From Desulfobacterales bacterium (GTDB lineage Bacteria > Desulfobacterota > Desulfobacteria > Desulfobacterales > C00003060): 13,939 nt of DNA. The notes below the pieces were generated by a model, which made no database searches, was not told the origin of the DNA, and was given only the letters and a program-made list of their open reading frames with translations. The stretch spans positions 209,244 through 223,182 of the forward strand of contig CP070769.1 in assembly GCA_020347085.1 (NCBI GenBank), given 5' to 3'. The position numbers and the translations under genes are program-made. The first letter of the stretch is position 1. Each line of letters starts with the position of its first letter. This document shows positions 7,896 to 13,939 of the stretch, piece by piece.

Positions 7896-8306
7896 TTATT
7901 CTGTCTCTTTCACATAACGCAATCTCAGATCGTACAGGATATTCTGGACAAGCTGTTCCTCATCAGGGGACAAGTTCCCCCTTGTCTTTTCTTCCAGCAT
8001 GGCCAGGATATCAATGGTATGTTTTGCCATGGGGAGATTCTTCTTCTTTGCACCGGTTGTGGGATCTTGTATCTCTCCAAAATGCAGCAGGGCCGAGGAA
8101 CTGAGAGAAAATATGAAGGTAGAAAAATTGACCTCGGGAAGCCGGGTTTCCTCGCCTGCAGCTGGTTCGGCCACACGTTGTGCCGACTCCTTTTCCGCGC
8201 CCTTTTCCTCTATGGACTCTTGTGGTTCTTCGGCCTCACGTTCTCCAGTCTCCGGAGAAAATGTCCGTTTGTCTTTTATGATGAATCCTTTTTCTTCCTC
8301 TGCCAT
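7896..8306 (-). CDS. DUF1844 family protein
   Basis: A small cytoplasmic protein of unknown function. The start is placed at the ATG at 8306, because GGGAGGA (8317-8311) lies directly upstream. A longer in-frame version from about 8342 lacks a ribosome binding site. The 136-residue product has a charged, Glu-rich and probably disordered N-terminal half (about 15-57). The DUF1844 domain follows (58-133): VNFSTFIFSLSSSALLHFGE, a GAKKKNLPMAKHTIDIL helix, and LSPDEEQLVQNILYDLRLRY at the end. Proteins of this family are common in deltaproteobacteria and are often encoded near ispE/prs-type housekeeping genes. It is the first gene of the minus-strand cluster, and its upstream side carries the inverted repeat at 8356-8438. 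Confidence 0.9.
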   Translation of the reverse strand: MAEEEKGFIIKDKRTFSPETGEREAEEPQESIEEKGAEKESAQRVAEPAAGEETRLPEVNFSTFIFSLSSSALLHFGEIQDPTTGAKKKNLPMAKHTIDILAMLEEKTRGNLSPDEEQLVQNILYDLRLRYVKETE

Positions 8307-8355
8307 GGTTTCCTCCCTTACGTGACTCCATCCGTTTCGCATGTCAAAGAATTAC

Positions 8356-8438
8356 TGATGGCTTCGTAAAAAGTCCATCTGTCCCGACTTGTCGGGATTA
8401 CTGTGCCGTCTGTTAGCTGACTTTTTACGAAGCCATCA
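8356..8438. repeat. 83-bp inverted-repeat element, perfect 20-bp arms
   Basis: The left arm TGATGGCTTCGTAAAAAGTC (8356-8375) and the right arm GACTTTTTACGAAGCCATCA (8419-8438) are exact reverse complements. The 43-nt interior holds a second perfect small hairpin, TCCCGAC-TT-GTCGGGA (8382-8397). A nested palindrome of this shape is typical of small non-coding mobile repeats (MITE/REP class). I recall closely similar arms as dispersed repeats in Desulfobacterota genomes but could not check. It lies 50 nt upstream of the DUF1844 start, so it may also be transcribed within that gene's leader or block transcription across the gap. Confidence 0.85.
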
Positions 8439-8547
8439 AATGCTAACAGGACACATTATTTTACGGATCTATAAACAATATTAAGGCCACCGTGACGGTT
8501 GTGGTCACAGTCCCATCAGTTTGGGGATGTGAAACGCGTCCGCGTGA

Positions 8548-8752
8548 GCATACAGGCGATCCGATTCTAAACCGGGTCACTGTTTGAGCGTATTAGTGAG
8601 CGTTGAGAAAGAACAGGGACTTGATAGATCGTCCCCACGCGCCGAATAGAGCGCCAACCTTGTCGGTATTGTTCAAACGACAGGCGCTGGTCTTTCTTTA
8701 CGCCCACTTATGCGCGAGTTTGAGCCGGTTTAGAATCGGATTGCCTGTATGC
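8548..8752. repeat. 205-bp structured inverted-repeat element (MITE-like or structured RNA)
   Basis: Terminal arms 8548-8575 and 8725-8752 are complementary over 28 positions with one difference (8558/8742), which would be a G-U pair in RNA. Inside, after an internal loop of about 15-20 nt on each side, a second helix is possible between 8595-8616 and 8687-8708 (18 of 22 Watson-Crick). The apex can form further hairpins: AGCGCC (8650-8655) with GGCGCT (8683-8688), and CCTTGTCG (8658-8665) with CGACAGG (8678-8684). There is no open frame inside. It may be a non-autonomous mobile element or the gene of a rod-like RNA; the sequence alone does not decide. Confidence 0.75.
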
Positions 8753-8911
8753 GGTGGTGTTTTCAAATAGTCAAATCTTTATCCTTCGTTTATAGGTCCA
8801 TTTTTTTGTGAAATGTTGGAGCGCTAGATTACGCCATTTCTCCCATTGGGGCGGAGCCCATCAGTTCAAAGGCATGATATAAGAGATGATATGTTGATGA
8901 CAATAAAAATC

Positions 8912-8938
8912 TTGATTTTTTGACCTATTCTCTATACT
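8912..8938 (+). promoter_or_regulatory. Possible promoter of the pilD transcript
   Basis: TTGATT (8912-8917) and TATACT (8933-8938) are separated by 15 nt in an AT-rich stretch 66 nt before the preferred pilD start. The spacing is shorter than the usual 17 nt, so support is modest. Confidence 0.3.
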
Positions 8939-9004
8939 TACCTGTTAAGTCGTTGTGATATTTCGCCTTTGGTATATATGAGGTCACCGTGGAAGGACTA
9001 TGGC

Positions 9005-9778
9005 GTGTGGGAACTCGCAACTAAGATTTGGGTCCTTGTGTTGGGGATGGCGGTGGGCAGTTTTCTGAATGTCTGCATTTTTCGGGTTCCCCGGTCACTT
9101 TCTCTGATACACCCACCATCCATGTGCCCAAGCTGCGGCACTAAGATCCCCTTTTACCATAACGTTCCTGTCGCGAGCTATTTTTGGCTCAAAGGACGAT
9201 GTCGGCACTGCGGGTCGGCAATCTCCTTGAGGTATCCCTTGGTTGAATTGGTATCGGGTCTATTTGCGGTTTCAGTCTTTACACGCTATGGCTTCTCCTG
9301 GGAAAGCCTTTTTTTCTTCGCTCTGGTTGGAGCCCTTCTCGTGATTACCTTCATTGACATTGATCATCAGATCATCCCGGACGTGATTACCTACCCGGGT
9401 ATCGGGTTCGGGTTTGTCACGTCGTTCTTCCTTGGTCACATCACGTATATAGAGTCCTTGATTGGCATCCTCTTCGGTGGCGGTATTCTCCTCTTGGTGG
9501 CGTGGGGTTACTACGTGCTGACCAAAAGAGAAGGCATGGGTGGGGGCGATATCAAGTTGCTTGCCATGATTGGCGCATTCTTGGGGTGGAAAGGGGTCAT
9601 ATTCACGATGTTTGCTGGGTCGGCTATTGGCACCGCAGTGGGCGTGGTTGTCGCCCTGCGCACGGGTGGGGGGCGAAAGCTGGCGATCCCTTTTGGTCCT
9701 TTTCTTAGCCTAGGTGCCCTGCTTTATCTGTTTTATGGCTCACAACTGGTTGGCTGGTATGCAGCCTTCATGGGGTAA
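9005..9778 (+). CDS. pilD: Prepilin peptidase / N-methyltransferase (A24 family)
   Basis: This inner-membrane aspartic protease cleaves and N-methylates type IV pilins or type II secretion pseudopilins. I prefer the GTG at 9005, because GGAAGGA (8991-8997) lies 7 nt upstream and the protein then opens like the family, MWELATKIWVLVLGMAVGSF, giving 257 residues. An ATG at 8978 and a TTG at 8969 are in frame but have no ribosome binding site. The N-terminal domain has GSFLNVCIFRVPRS and the zinc pairs CPSC (41-44) and CRHC (66-69). The catalytic aspartates lie in FIDIDHQIIPD (about 117-126) and GGGDIKLL (Asp182). Several membrane helices and a GAFLGW motif follow. All sites are intact. The histidine kinase starts 5 nt after its stop, and no pilin or secretion gene is visible within the window. 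Confidence 0.95.
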   Translation: MWELATKIWVLVLGMAVGSFLNVCIFRVPRSLSLIHPPSMCPSCGTKIPFYHNVPVASYFWLKGRCRHCGSAISLRYPLVELVSGLFAVSVFTRYGFSWESLFFFALVGALLVITFIDIDHQIIPDVITYPGIGFGFVTSFFLGHITYIESLIGILFGGGILLLVAWGYYVLTKREGMGGGDIKLLAMIGAFLGWKGVIFTMFAGSAIGTAVGVVVALRTGGGRKLAIPFGPFLSLGALLYLFYGSQLVGWYAAFMG

Positions 9779-9783
9779 GAACC

Positions 9784-11331
9784 TTGAAAACATTTAGACC
9801 GGGCCTTCGGATCGAAATCCTGCTGAGTCTAACCCTCCTATTGATTGCTGCTATGGCCTTGACCAGTTTTGTAATCCTGAGGATCACGGAGCGAGACCTG
9901 CTTCGGTATAAAACAGATGATGGCATGGTCGTCGCCCAAAGGATACAGGCGGTTGTGGAGGACAGCACAAAACAGGCCGGACCGCTTTCGCTCGAGCAGT
10001 TAAAGGCGGGCGTTGGCGACAGTATTTCCTGGATGGCCCATTCAGGACCGTATGGAGACATTGTTGTGGTCGGACAGGACGGCTCGACATGGGTTGGTGG
10101 GGAGCGTCCCAAGGGGTCAAACGGCTTGGACGAGCGTCAAATTGCCAGCGTCTTTAGAACGGGGGAGCCGAGCACAAAGATAAACAGGGAGCGCACCGTG
10201 TTGACTGTTACAGCCCCCATCTTTGCCGATGGAGAATGTGTTGCGGCCGCTAGCGTACCCGTTCGCATCGACGCAGTAACCCAGGGATTGCGAAGATCCC
10301 AGCTTTTCATCTGGTTTTACATAGGCTTAAATGTTCTGATTCTCGTTGTCTTTGGCAACTTTCTCCTGTCCAGGATCGTGATCAAACCCATCAAGCGCCT
10401 GGTCAAAATAGCCGACCATTTCGAAGATACGGACCTCCTTTCCATGATGACCGAGAGCGATCGGAATGAGATTGCACACTTGACCATGGCCCTTAACCGG
10501 ATGCTTAAGAGGCTTGCGGAGAACAAGGAACGCTTGGAGGCCCAAATTCGTTCTCTGGAGGTTGCTAACGAGGAACTCAAGCAGGCCAGGGAGGAAGTGC
10601 TGCGGTCAGAAAAACTCTCTTCTCTGGGTCGGCTCGCCGCAGGTGTGGCCCATGAAGTCGGCAATCCCATCGGAGCTATCCTGGGTTATACGAGTCTGCT
10701 GATGAATCATGTGCCGGACAACACAGAGGCCATGGATTATCTCAAGCGGATCGAGAAGGAGGTCACCAGAACCAATACCATCGTCCGTGAGCTTCTCGAT
10801 TTTTCCAGACCCTCCCCATCTGAACCAGCCCCGGTGGATGTTAATCTCCTGATCACGGAGAGCACCTCCTTTCTGGCTCGTCAAAGCTTGATGGAGTCTA
10901 TCAGGATTGAGACCAAACTCGATGACAATGTAAAGAAGGTATGGGCCGATGCCAACCAACTGCAACAGGTCCTGGTCAATCTACTGCTGAATGCAGGTGA
11001 CGCCATGGAACAGGGAGGGTCCCTTACCATTACTAGTAGGCTGGTTTCTCCCATCACTGAGGGACCAGATTCAGACGAGCACCCGTCAGAGTCCGTTGAG
11101 ATCTCTGTTTCTGATACAGGAAAGGGGATTGCTGCCTCTGAACTCAACAAGATCTTTGATCCTTTCTATACCACGAAGCCTCCGGGCGAGGGGACCGGGT
11201 TAGGGCTTGCCATCAGTCTGCGGATTGTTGAAACATTTGGAGGTAGCATTCACGTGGAAAGCACTGAAGGCAAGGGTAGCACCTTCACAGTTAAACTTCC
11301 CGTATGGGAGCCTGACTATGATACCGAATGA
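9784..11331 (+). CDS. Membrane sensor histidine kinase (NtrB/AtoS-like architecture)
   Basis: This two-component sensor kinase autophosphorylates on His290. The 515 residues comprise TM1 (about 10-33), an extracytoplasmic sensing region (about 34-172) with no domain I can name, TM2 (174-196), HAMP (about 197-250, opening with VIKPIKRL), a coiled coil (about 245-278), HisKA with GRLAAGVAHEVGNPIGAIL (282-300), and an HATPase domain. In the last, the N box has Asn403 (NLLLNAGDAM), and DTGKGI (444-449), FDPFYTTKPPGEGTGLGL (458-475) and GSTFTVKLP follow. The HEVGNP box is typical of kinases paired with sigma-54-type regulators. The start is TTG (9784-9786), 5 nt behind the pilD stop, which suggests coupling; no earlier ATG fits. 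Its end overlaps the alr start by 14 nt. No response regulator is encoded beside it, so its partner and signal are unknown. Confidence 0.93.
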   Translation: MKTFRPGLRIEILLSLTLLLIAAMALTSFVILRITERDLLRYKTDDGMVVAQRIQAVVEDSTKQAGPLSLEQLKAGVGDSISWMAHSGPYGDIVVVGQDGSTWVGGERPKGSNGLDERQIASVFRTGEPSTKINRERTVLTVTAPIFADGECVAAASVPVRIDAVTQGLRRSQLFIWFYIGLNVLILVVFGNFLLSRIVIKPIKRLVKIADHFEDTDLLSMMTESDRNEIAHLTMALNRMLKRLAENKERLEAQIRSLEVANEELKQAREEVLRSEKLSSLGRLAAGVAHEVGNPIGAILGYTSLLMNHVPDNTEAMDYLKRIEKEVTRTNTIVRELLDFSRPSPSEPAPVDVNLLITESTSFLARQSLMESIRIETKLDDNVKKVWADANQLQQVLVNLLLNAGDAMEQGGSLTITSRLVSPITEGPDSDEHPSESVEISVSDTGKGIAASELNKIFDPFYTTKPPGEGTGLGLAISLRIVETFGGSIHVESTEGKGSTFTVKLPVWEPDYDTE

Positions 11332-12432
11332 AGTGATCATTGACCTGGATGCACTCAGGAACAATTTTTTTGAGATCAAGCGATTGGCCGGCCCACATGC
11401 CAGGATCCTTGCTGTTGTGAAGTCAGATGCATACGGCCATGGTATCTTGCCCGTGGCCAAGACCCTGGAGTCGGCTGGCGTTGATTGTCTGGGGGTATTC
11501 GAGGCAGAAGAAGGCCTGGAACTGAGAAAAGCTGGCTGTCAGGTTCCGATCCTCTCATGATGGGAATCACCCCAGACGAGGTTTCAGCCGTTGTTGACAA
11601 TGGGCTCACCCCAGCACTTTTCCATGTGGACCTCGCTGAAAAGCTCTCCCAAATTTCCGCGGCGCAGGGCAAGGTGACACCGGTTCATGTCAAGGTGGAT
11701 AGCGGCATGACCCGGCTGGGGGTTTGGTGCGAAGACTTGCCCGACTTCTTGGAGCAGCTCATGCCTCTTGCAGGGATTGAAGTCGAGGGGATATTTTCCC
11801 ACCTTGCCGTTGCCGATCAGCCGGACCACCCCTTCACCGATCAACAAATCAAGAGGTTTCGAGAGGCTGTGGAGGCATGCAGACGCTCCGTGGGCTTCCA
11901 GGGGTACGTTCACATTGCTAACAGTGGGGCACTCTTGGGAAGCAAGGGCCTATCCCTTGACTTGGTCCGCCCCGGTATCCTGCTCTATGGTTCGCCGCCT
12001 GCCGAGGGATGGGCGGCTGCAGCGTCCTTCAAACCGGTTATGGCTTTTAAGTCCCGGGTGATTCAAATCAGGACCGTGCCCCCTGGCACGTCAGTCAGCT
12101 ACGGCTGCACCTATACCACGCAAGAGGCTTGCACCATTGCAACCATCCCTGTGGGTTATGATGATGGATACAGCCGTTTGCTTTCAAATAAAGGAGAAGT
12201 GCTCATACACGGGCAACGCGCGCCAGTGGTAGGTCGTGTCTGCATGAATCTCAGCATGGTGGACGTCACAGGCCTCGAGGGCGTTGCGGTCGGTGACGAG
12301 GTGGTACTCCTGGGTTCTAAGGGTAAGGAGCGGATTACAGCCGAGGAGGTTGCAGCAAAGATTGGGACGATCAGCTATGAAGTATACTGCACCATCGGCA
12401 AAAGTAATCGGCGCGTTTATATTAACTCATAG
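11318..12432 (+). pseudogene. alr: Alanine racemase, interrupted by a single frameshift
   Basis: Alr is a PLP enzyme that interconverts L- and D-alanine for peptidoglycan. The ATG at 11318 (GGGAG at 11306-11310) overlaps the kinase stop by 14 nt. The first frame gives 80 residues, starting MIPNEVIIDLDALRNN and including the PLP-lysine motif VVKSDAYGHG (Lys35). It then runs into TGA at 11558-11560. From about 11555 the homology continues in another frame (LMMGITPDEVSAVVDNG) to 12432. That part has DSGMTRLG, HLAVADQ, RPGILLYG, the second catalytic Tyr in VSYGCTY (codon at 12100), and GYDDGYSR...GRVCMNLSMVDVT. One missing base, for example a C from an original CTCCTC, restores a normal protein of about 371 residues. 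The rest shows no decay, so this is either a very recent mutation or a sequence error. Confidence 0.88.
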
Positions 12433-12830
12433 ATTCACAAAATTTAAGAATCACTACTTTTTCTATATACTAATGAGGTCAAAACGCACCAGACATAGGG
12501 CCTCTTTTTCTGAGGGAGCATTGCAGCGGATTTTTGATGATTCTCGGCGAAGCGACGGGCGGCGCCCCAAACTGTTTGAGGCCCGCGAAGCGGGACGAGT
12601 TTTAGCGCACAGGTTGCGCCTGACGGCTTGACACAGAGTGAAGCTTGCGCCAAAAGAGGCACTCCGTGTTGGGGCGTACGGAGCAAGCCATAGAAGCATC
12701 CAAATACGCTGCAGCGGACGAGGGAAATTTGGCCCTGTGTTGGATAATTAACGTTCTCCTGAGTATATGTTCTATGCATGACGACATAAGTAATTGTGCG
12801 CACATTTTAAGAATCTGTAGGAAGGTATAG
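12433..12830. other. Non-coding gap after alr with a REP/MITE-like patch
   Basis: About 400 nt between alr and a terminator that suits it. TTTAAGAATC occurs at 12443-12452 and again at 12806-12815, enclosing some 350 nt that include the repeat-like element at 12500-12660. Removing one repeat and the enclosed DNA would leave the terminator roughly 35 nt behind the alr stop, a normal distance. This fits an insertion with target duplication, although the element's ends do not coincide with the direct repeats. Open frames on both strands here (up to about 119 codons on the minus strand) look like translated repeat DNA and have no ribosome binding sites. Confidence 0.55.
12500..12660. repeat. REP/MITE-like element with outer 9-bp inverted repeats
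   Basis: GCCTCTTTT (12500-12508) and AAAAGAGGC (12652-12660) are exact reverse complements. Between them lies a compact palindrome: AAACT (12569-12573), then CCCGC-GAA-GCGGG (12582-12594), then AGTTT (12598-12602). A further small hairpin, GCGCA/TGCGC, lies near 12605-12619. GC-rich hairpins of this kind next to GGCGCCCC are typical of REP sequences mobilised by RAYT (Y1 REP) transposases. No transposase is present in the window. Confidence 0.6.
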
Positions 12831-12873
12831 CCGGACCTAGAAACTGGAAAGGTCCGGATTTTTATCTTTTTTT
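12831..12873 (+). terminator. Rho-independent terminator, probably for the pilD-kinase-alr transcript
   Basis: The stem CCGGACCT (12831-12838) pairs with AGGTCCGG (12850-12857) around an 11-nt loop. The T-rich tract ATTTTTATCTTTTTTT follows from 12858. It is oriented for the + strand. The minus side has no T tract, so it is not an obvious terminator for the convergent HEAT gene, which ends at 12891. Confidence 0.85.
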
Positions 12874-12890
12874 GCTCCAGCACAGTTAGT

Positions 12891-13601
12891 TCAGATAGCA
12901 GAAGGTTTCGTCTCAGCAATAGCAGCTAATGCCTCTTTGGCCAGGCCGCTGACGGTTCGACGCTCCAACTTGTGATTCAGATATAACGGAACCTCAGTGT
13001 CGTCTTCCAACAGTCTCTCCAGCTTTTCTTTGGCCAATGGGGCCCGGAGTAATCCTATTGTCCAGGCTGCCATGCCGCGCACTGTGGCATCTGAAGAATC
13101 CAGAAATGAAACAAGGTGTGGAATAGCGTCTTGAACGATATGCGGCTTCACCTGGGCCACCCTCCCAAACCCCCACAGAGCACCGCGCTGCAACGGCTCA
13201 TACTCTAAGAAGTTTCCGTCTTCACGAACATAGGAGACCAGGACAGAGACATATTCCTTTGCAAGGCCCTCATGGGAAGCCATGATTTCACCCATGCTTT
13301 CCGGAGCACCCCAGCCGATTCCCCCAGACTCATCACTTAGCGTCCACATGAGCCGGCGCATCACCACGCGGGCAGACTCCATATCCCTTTCAGCGAGATT
13401 TGCCACGACCTTGCCTATGGCTGAAACAGCACGCCACTTGATTTGCTCATCACTGCTGAGAAGGAAAGAAAGAAGGGGATTGATTACCTGGCGGGCCGGC
13501 AATTGAAGTAACTCGTGTAATGCCTGGTCGAAATTATTTGATTGGAGCAGGTCAAAGACGTTCCCTTTGAGGTCTCGCCTGCTTTGCTTTGGAGTATCCA
13601 T
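12891..13601 (-). CDS. HEAT-repeat protein (PBS-lyase-type repeats; resembles the DVU0298 family)
   Basis: A soluble, all-helical 236-residue protein with no signal peptide. From about residue 38 to 228 it consists of HEAT-like helix pairs, for example INPLLSFLLSSDEQIKWRAV-type and IPHLVSFLDSSDATVRGMAA-type units (near 40-60 and 160-179). Similar units cover 78-110, 115-150 and 189-228. The stretch ESGGIGWGAPESMGEIM (91-107) is conserved-looking and is not plain repeat, so it could be a functional face. Such proteins usually bind other proteins; no catalytic motif is visible. The resemblance to the sulfate-reducer protein family DVU0298 is from memory. It is preceded by the ferredoxin gene on the same strand (41-nt gap), suggesting a two-gene operon. 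AAGG lies 4-5 nt before the ATG. Confidence 0.85.
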   Translation of the reverse strand: MDTPKQSRRDLKGNVFDLLQSNNFDQALHELLQLPARQVINPLLSFLLSSDEQIKWRAVSAIGKVVANLAERDMESARVVMRRLMWTLSDESGGIGWGAPESMGEIMASHEGLAKEYVSVLVSYVREDGNFLEYEPLQRGALWGFGRVAQVKPHIVQDAIPHLVSFLDSSDATVRGMAAWTIGLLRAPLAKEKLERLLEDDTEVPLYLNHKLERRTVSGLAKEALAAIAETKPSAI

Positions 13602-13642
13602 CCTGCCTTCTGCGACGTAACACTCCCATCATACGCGTTGTC

Positions 13643-13834
13643 TTAAACTTCTTCCCACGAAATACACTGCATGCGACAGTTCTTGATGCACTCTTCTACT
13701 TCTTCCTGCGGGTATTCAGGCATTTCAATGACTTCAATATAACCCAGATCGTTTCGTCTGAATACAGATGGGCACAAATCCAAACAGGCCTCGCAATCTT
13801 CACAGTCACACAGGTCAATTACCGGAATCTTCAT
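13643..13834 (-). CDS. Small 4Fe-4S ferredoxin
   Basis: A 63-residue cytoplasmic electron carrier of the short Desulfovibrio type. Cys11-x2-Cys14-x2-Cys17-x3-Cys21-Pro followed by SVF matches the cluster-binding start of that family. The distal cysteines are Cys49, Cys53 and Cys57 (CIKNCRMQC). Cys57 lies 8 residues after Cys49, the spacing of the last ligand and the disulfide partner in the D. gigas protein. Two oddities are that the proline normally following the last cysteine is absent (Ile58) and that Cys9 and Cys53 are additional, giving eight cysteines in all. This leaves open one or two clusters, or a cluster plus disulfide. The ribosome binding site is weak (AAAGGG, 12-17 nt upstream of the ATG at 13834). 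It leads the HEAT-repeat gene on the minus strand. Confidence 0.9.
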   Translation of the reverse strand: MKIPVIDLCDCEDCEACLDLCPSVFRRNDLGYIEVIEMPEYPQEEVEECIKNCRMQCISWEEV

Positions 13835-13860
13835 TTCATGACTACCCTTTTTACGAAAAC

Positions 13861-13902
13861 ATGCCAGAATGCCCCGCCCCTTGGGGTGGGGATGAATGGC
13901 AT
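13861..13902. repeat. 42-bp G/C-rich inverted repeat upstream of the ferredoxin gene
   Basis: The outer arms ATGCCA (13861-13866) and TGGCAT (13897-13902) enclose 5-nt unpaired stretches. An inner CCCCGCCCC (13872-13880) faces GGGGTGGGG (13883-13891). The structure is symmetric and begins 26 nt upstream of the ferredoxin ATG, so it could lie in the leader or operator of that operon, or be a small dispersed repeat. Confidence 0.6.
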
Positions 13903-13911
13903 CCTTATTGA

Positions 13912-13936
13912 TTCCTCTCCCCTGGAGGGAGGGGAA
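13912..13936. repeat. Short C/G-rich hairpin at the window end
   Basis: TTCCTCTCCC (13912-13921) pairs with GGGAGGGGAA (13927-13936) with one G-U pair, around the loop CTGGA. No T tract follows on either strand within the window. It is the second GC-rich hairpin in a row before the ferredoxin gene and is cut close to the window edge. Confidence 0.5.
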
Positions 13937-13939
13937 AAA

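Larger units (their letters stand above)
8307..9004. other. Long intergenic region without a convincing gene
   Basis: About 700 nt between the divergent DUF1844 gene and pilD. It holds the inverted repeat at 8356-8438, the larger structured repeat at 8548-8752, and a possible pilD promoter near 8912-8938. Smaller hairpin-prone spots are CGCG-TC-CGCG at 8535-8544 and a short GC-rich one near 8846-8861. In 8439-8530 and 8753-8905 I see nothing else that I can name. No open frame here has coding character or a ribosome binding site. Confidence 0.8.

Noticed and set aside
7311..8369. A 352-codon open frame on the + strand opposite htrA and the DUF1844 gene
   Set aside because: It is antisense to two well-supported genes, has no ribosome binding site, and its translation shows no domain; it follows from the codon bias of the real genes.
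8548..8752. 6S RNA gene
   Set aside because: Length and rod shape are similar, but the expected large central bubble with its flanking helices is not evident, and the perfect 28-bp end stem fits poorly. Kept only as an unnamed structured element.
11549..11560. Programmed ribosomal frameshift in alr
   Set aside because: A -1 shift would be needed, but there is no slippery heptamer at the site and no obvious downstream stimulatory structure; alanine racemases are not known to use one.
12444..12803. Minus-strand open frame of 119 codons, with others overlapping at 12463-12699 and 12602-12919
   Set aside because: It lies across the repeat-like patch, has no ribosome binding site, and its translation is low-complexity and compositionally odd, as expected for translated repeat DNA.
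12645..12830. A + strand open frame of 61 codons ending just before the terminator
   Set aside because: The end position next to the terminator is suggestive, but the frame starts inside the repeat element, has no ribosome binding site and shows no recognisable motif.
13847..13857. CTTTTTACGAA, shared with the right arm of the 8356-8438 repeat (8421-8431)
   Set aside because: Only 11 nt match and no inverted partner is nearby, so this may be chance and is not called a repeat copy.
1..13939. CRISPR array, rRNA, phage genes, defence systems
   Set aside because: No regularly spaced direct repeats, rRNA-like sequence, integrase, transposase or known defence domain was seen on either strand.

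Overview
The window looks like a chromosomal housekeeping segment of a deltaproteobacterium in the broad sense (Desulfobacterota; possibly a sulfate reducer or syntroph). The grounds are a membrane pyrophosphatase of the potassium-dependent type, the gene order DUF1844 - htrA - ispE - tRNA-Gln - prs - rplY - pth familiar from that group, and a HEAT-repeat protein paired with a Desulfovibrio-type ferredoxin. This placement is inferred from gene content and order, not from a database search.

Region 1 (1-2970, + strand): a short remnant resembling peptidyl-tRNA hydrolase, then hppA with a strong rho-independent terminator, then a membrane-anchored HExxH metallopeptidase-like protein of unknown role. 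Region 2 (2987-8306, all - strand): a housekeeping cluster transcribed from DUF1844 through an HtrA/Do protease, ispE (isoprenoid precursors), tRNA-Gln(UUG) only 9 nt behind ispE, prs (PRPP synthase), rplY/ctc (ribosomal protein L25) and pth. No terminator was seen inside this cluster. Region 3 (8307-9004): about 700 nt without a convincing gene. It carries two separate inverted-repeat elements, one with perfect 20-bp arms and one of about 205 bp whose 28-bp closing stem is fully pairable as RNA. Region 4 (9005-12432, + strand): pilD (prepilin peptidase), a membrane histidine kinase with no response regulator beside it, and alanine racemase alr. The three are packed with almost no spacing, and alr is broken by an apparent 1-nt deletion. 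Region 5 (12433-12890): a REP/MITE-like patch flanked by a 10-bp direct repeat, then a terminator that fits alr. Region 6 (12891-13939, - strand): a small ferredoxin gene followed by a HEAT-repeat gene, with G/C-rich hairpins upstream at the window edge.

Most genes here are ordinary. I see no clear new system such as a defence island, CRISPR array or biosynthetic cluster. The items most worth a second look are the Pth-like remnant, the frameshifted alr, the structured 8548-8752 element, the patch inserted behind alr, and the tethered metallopeptidase.
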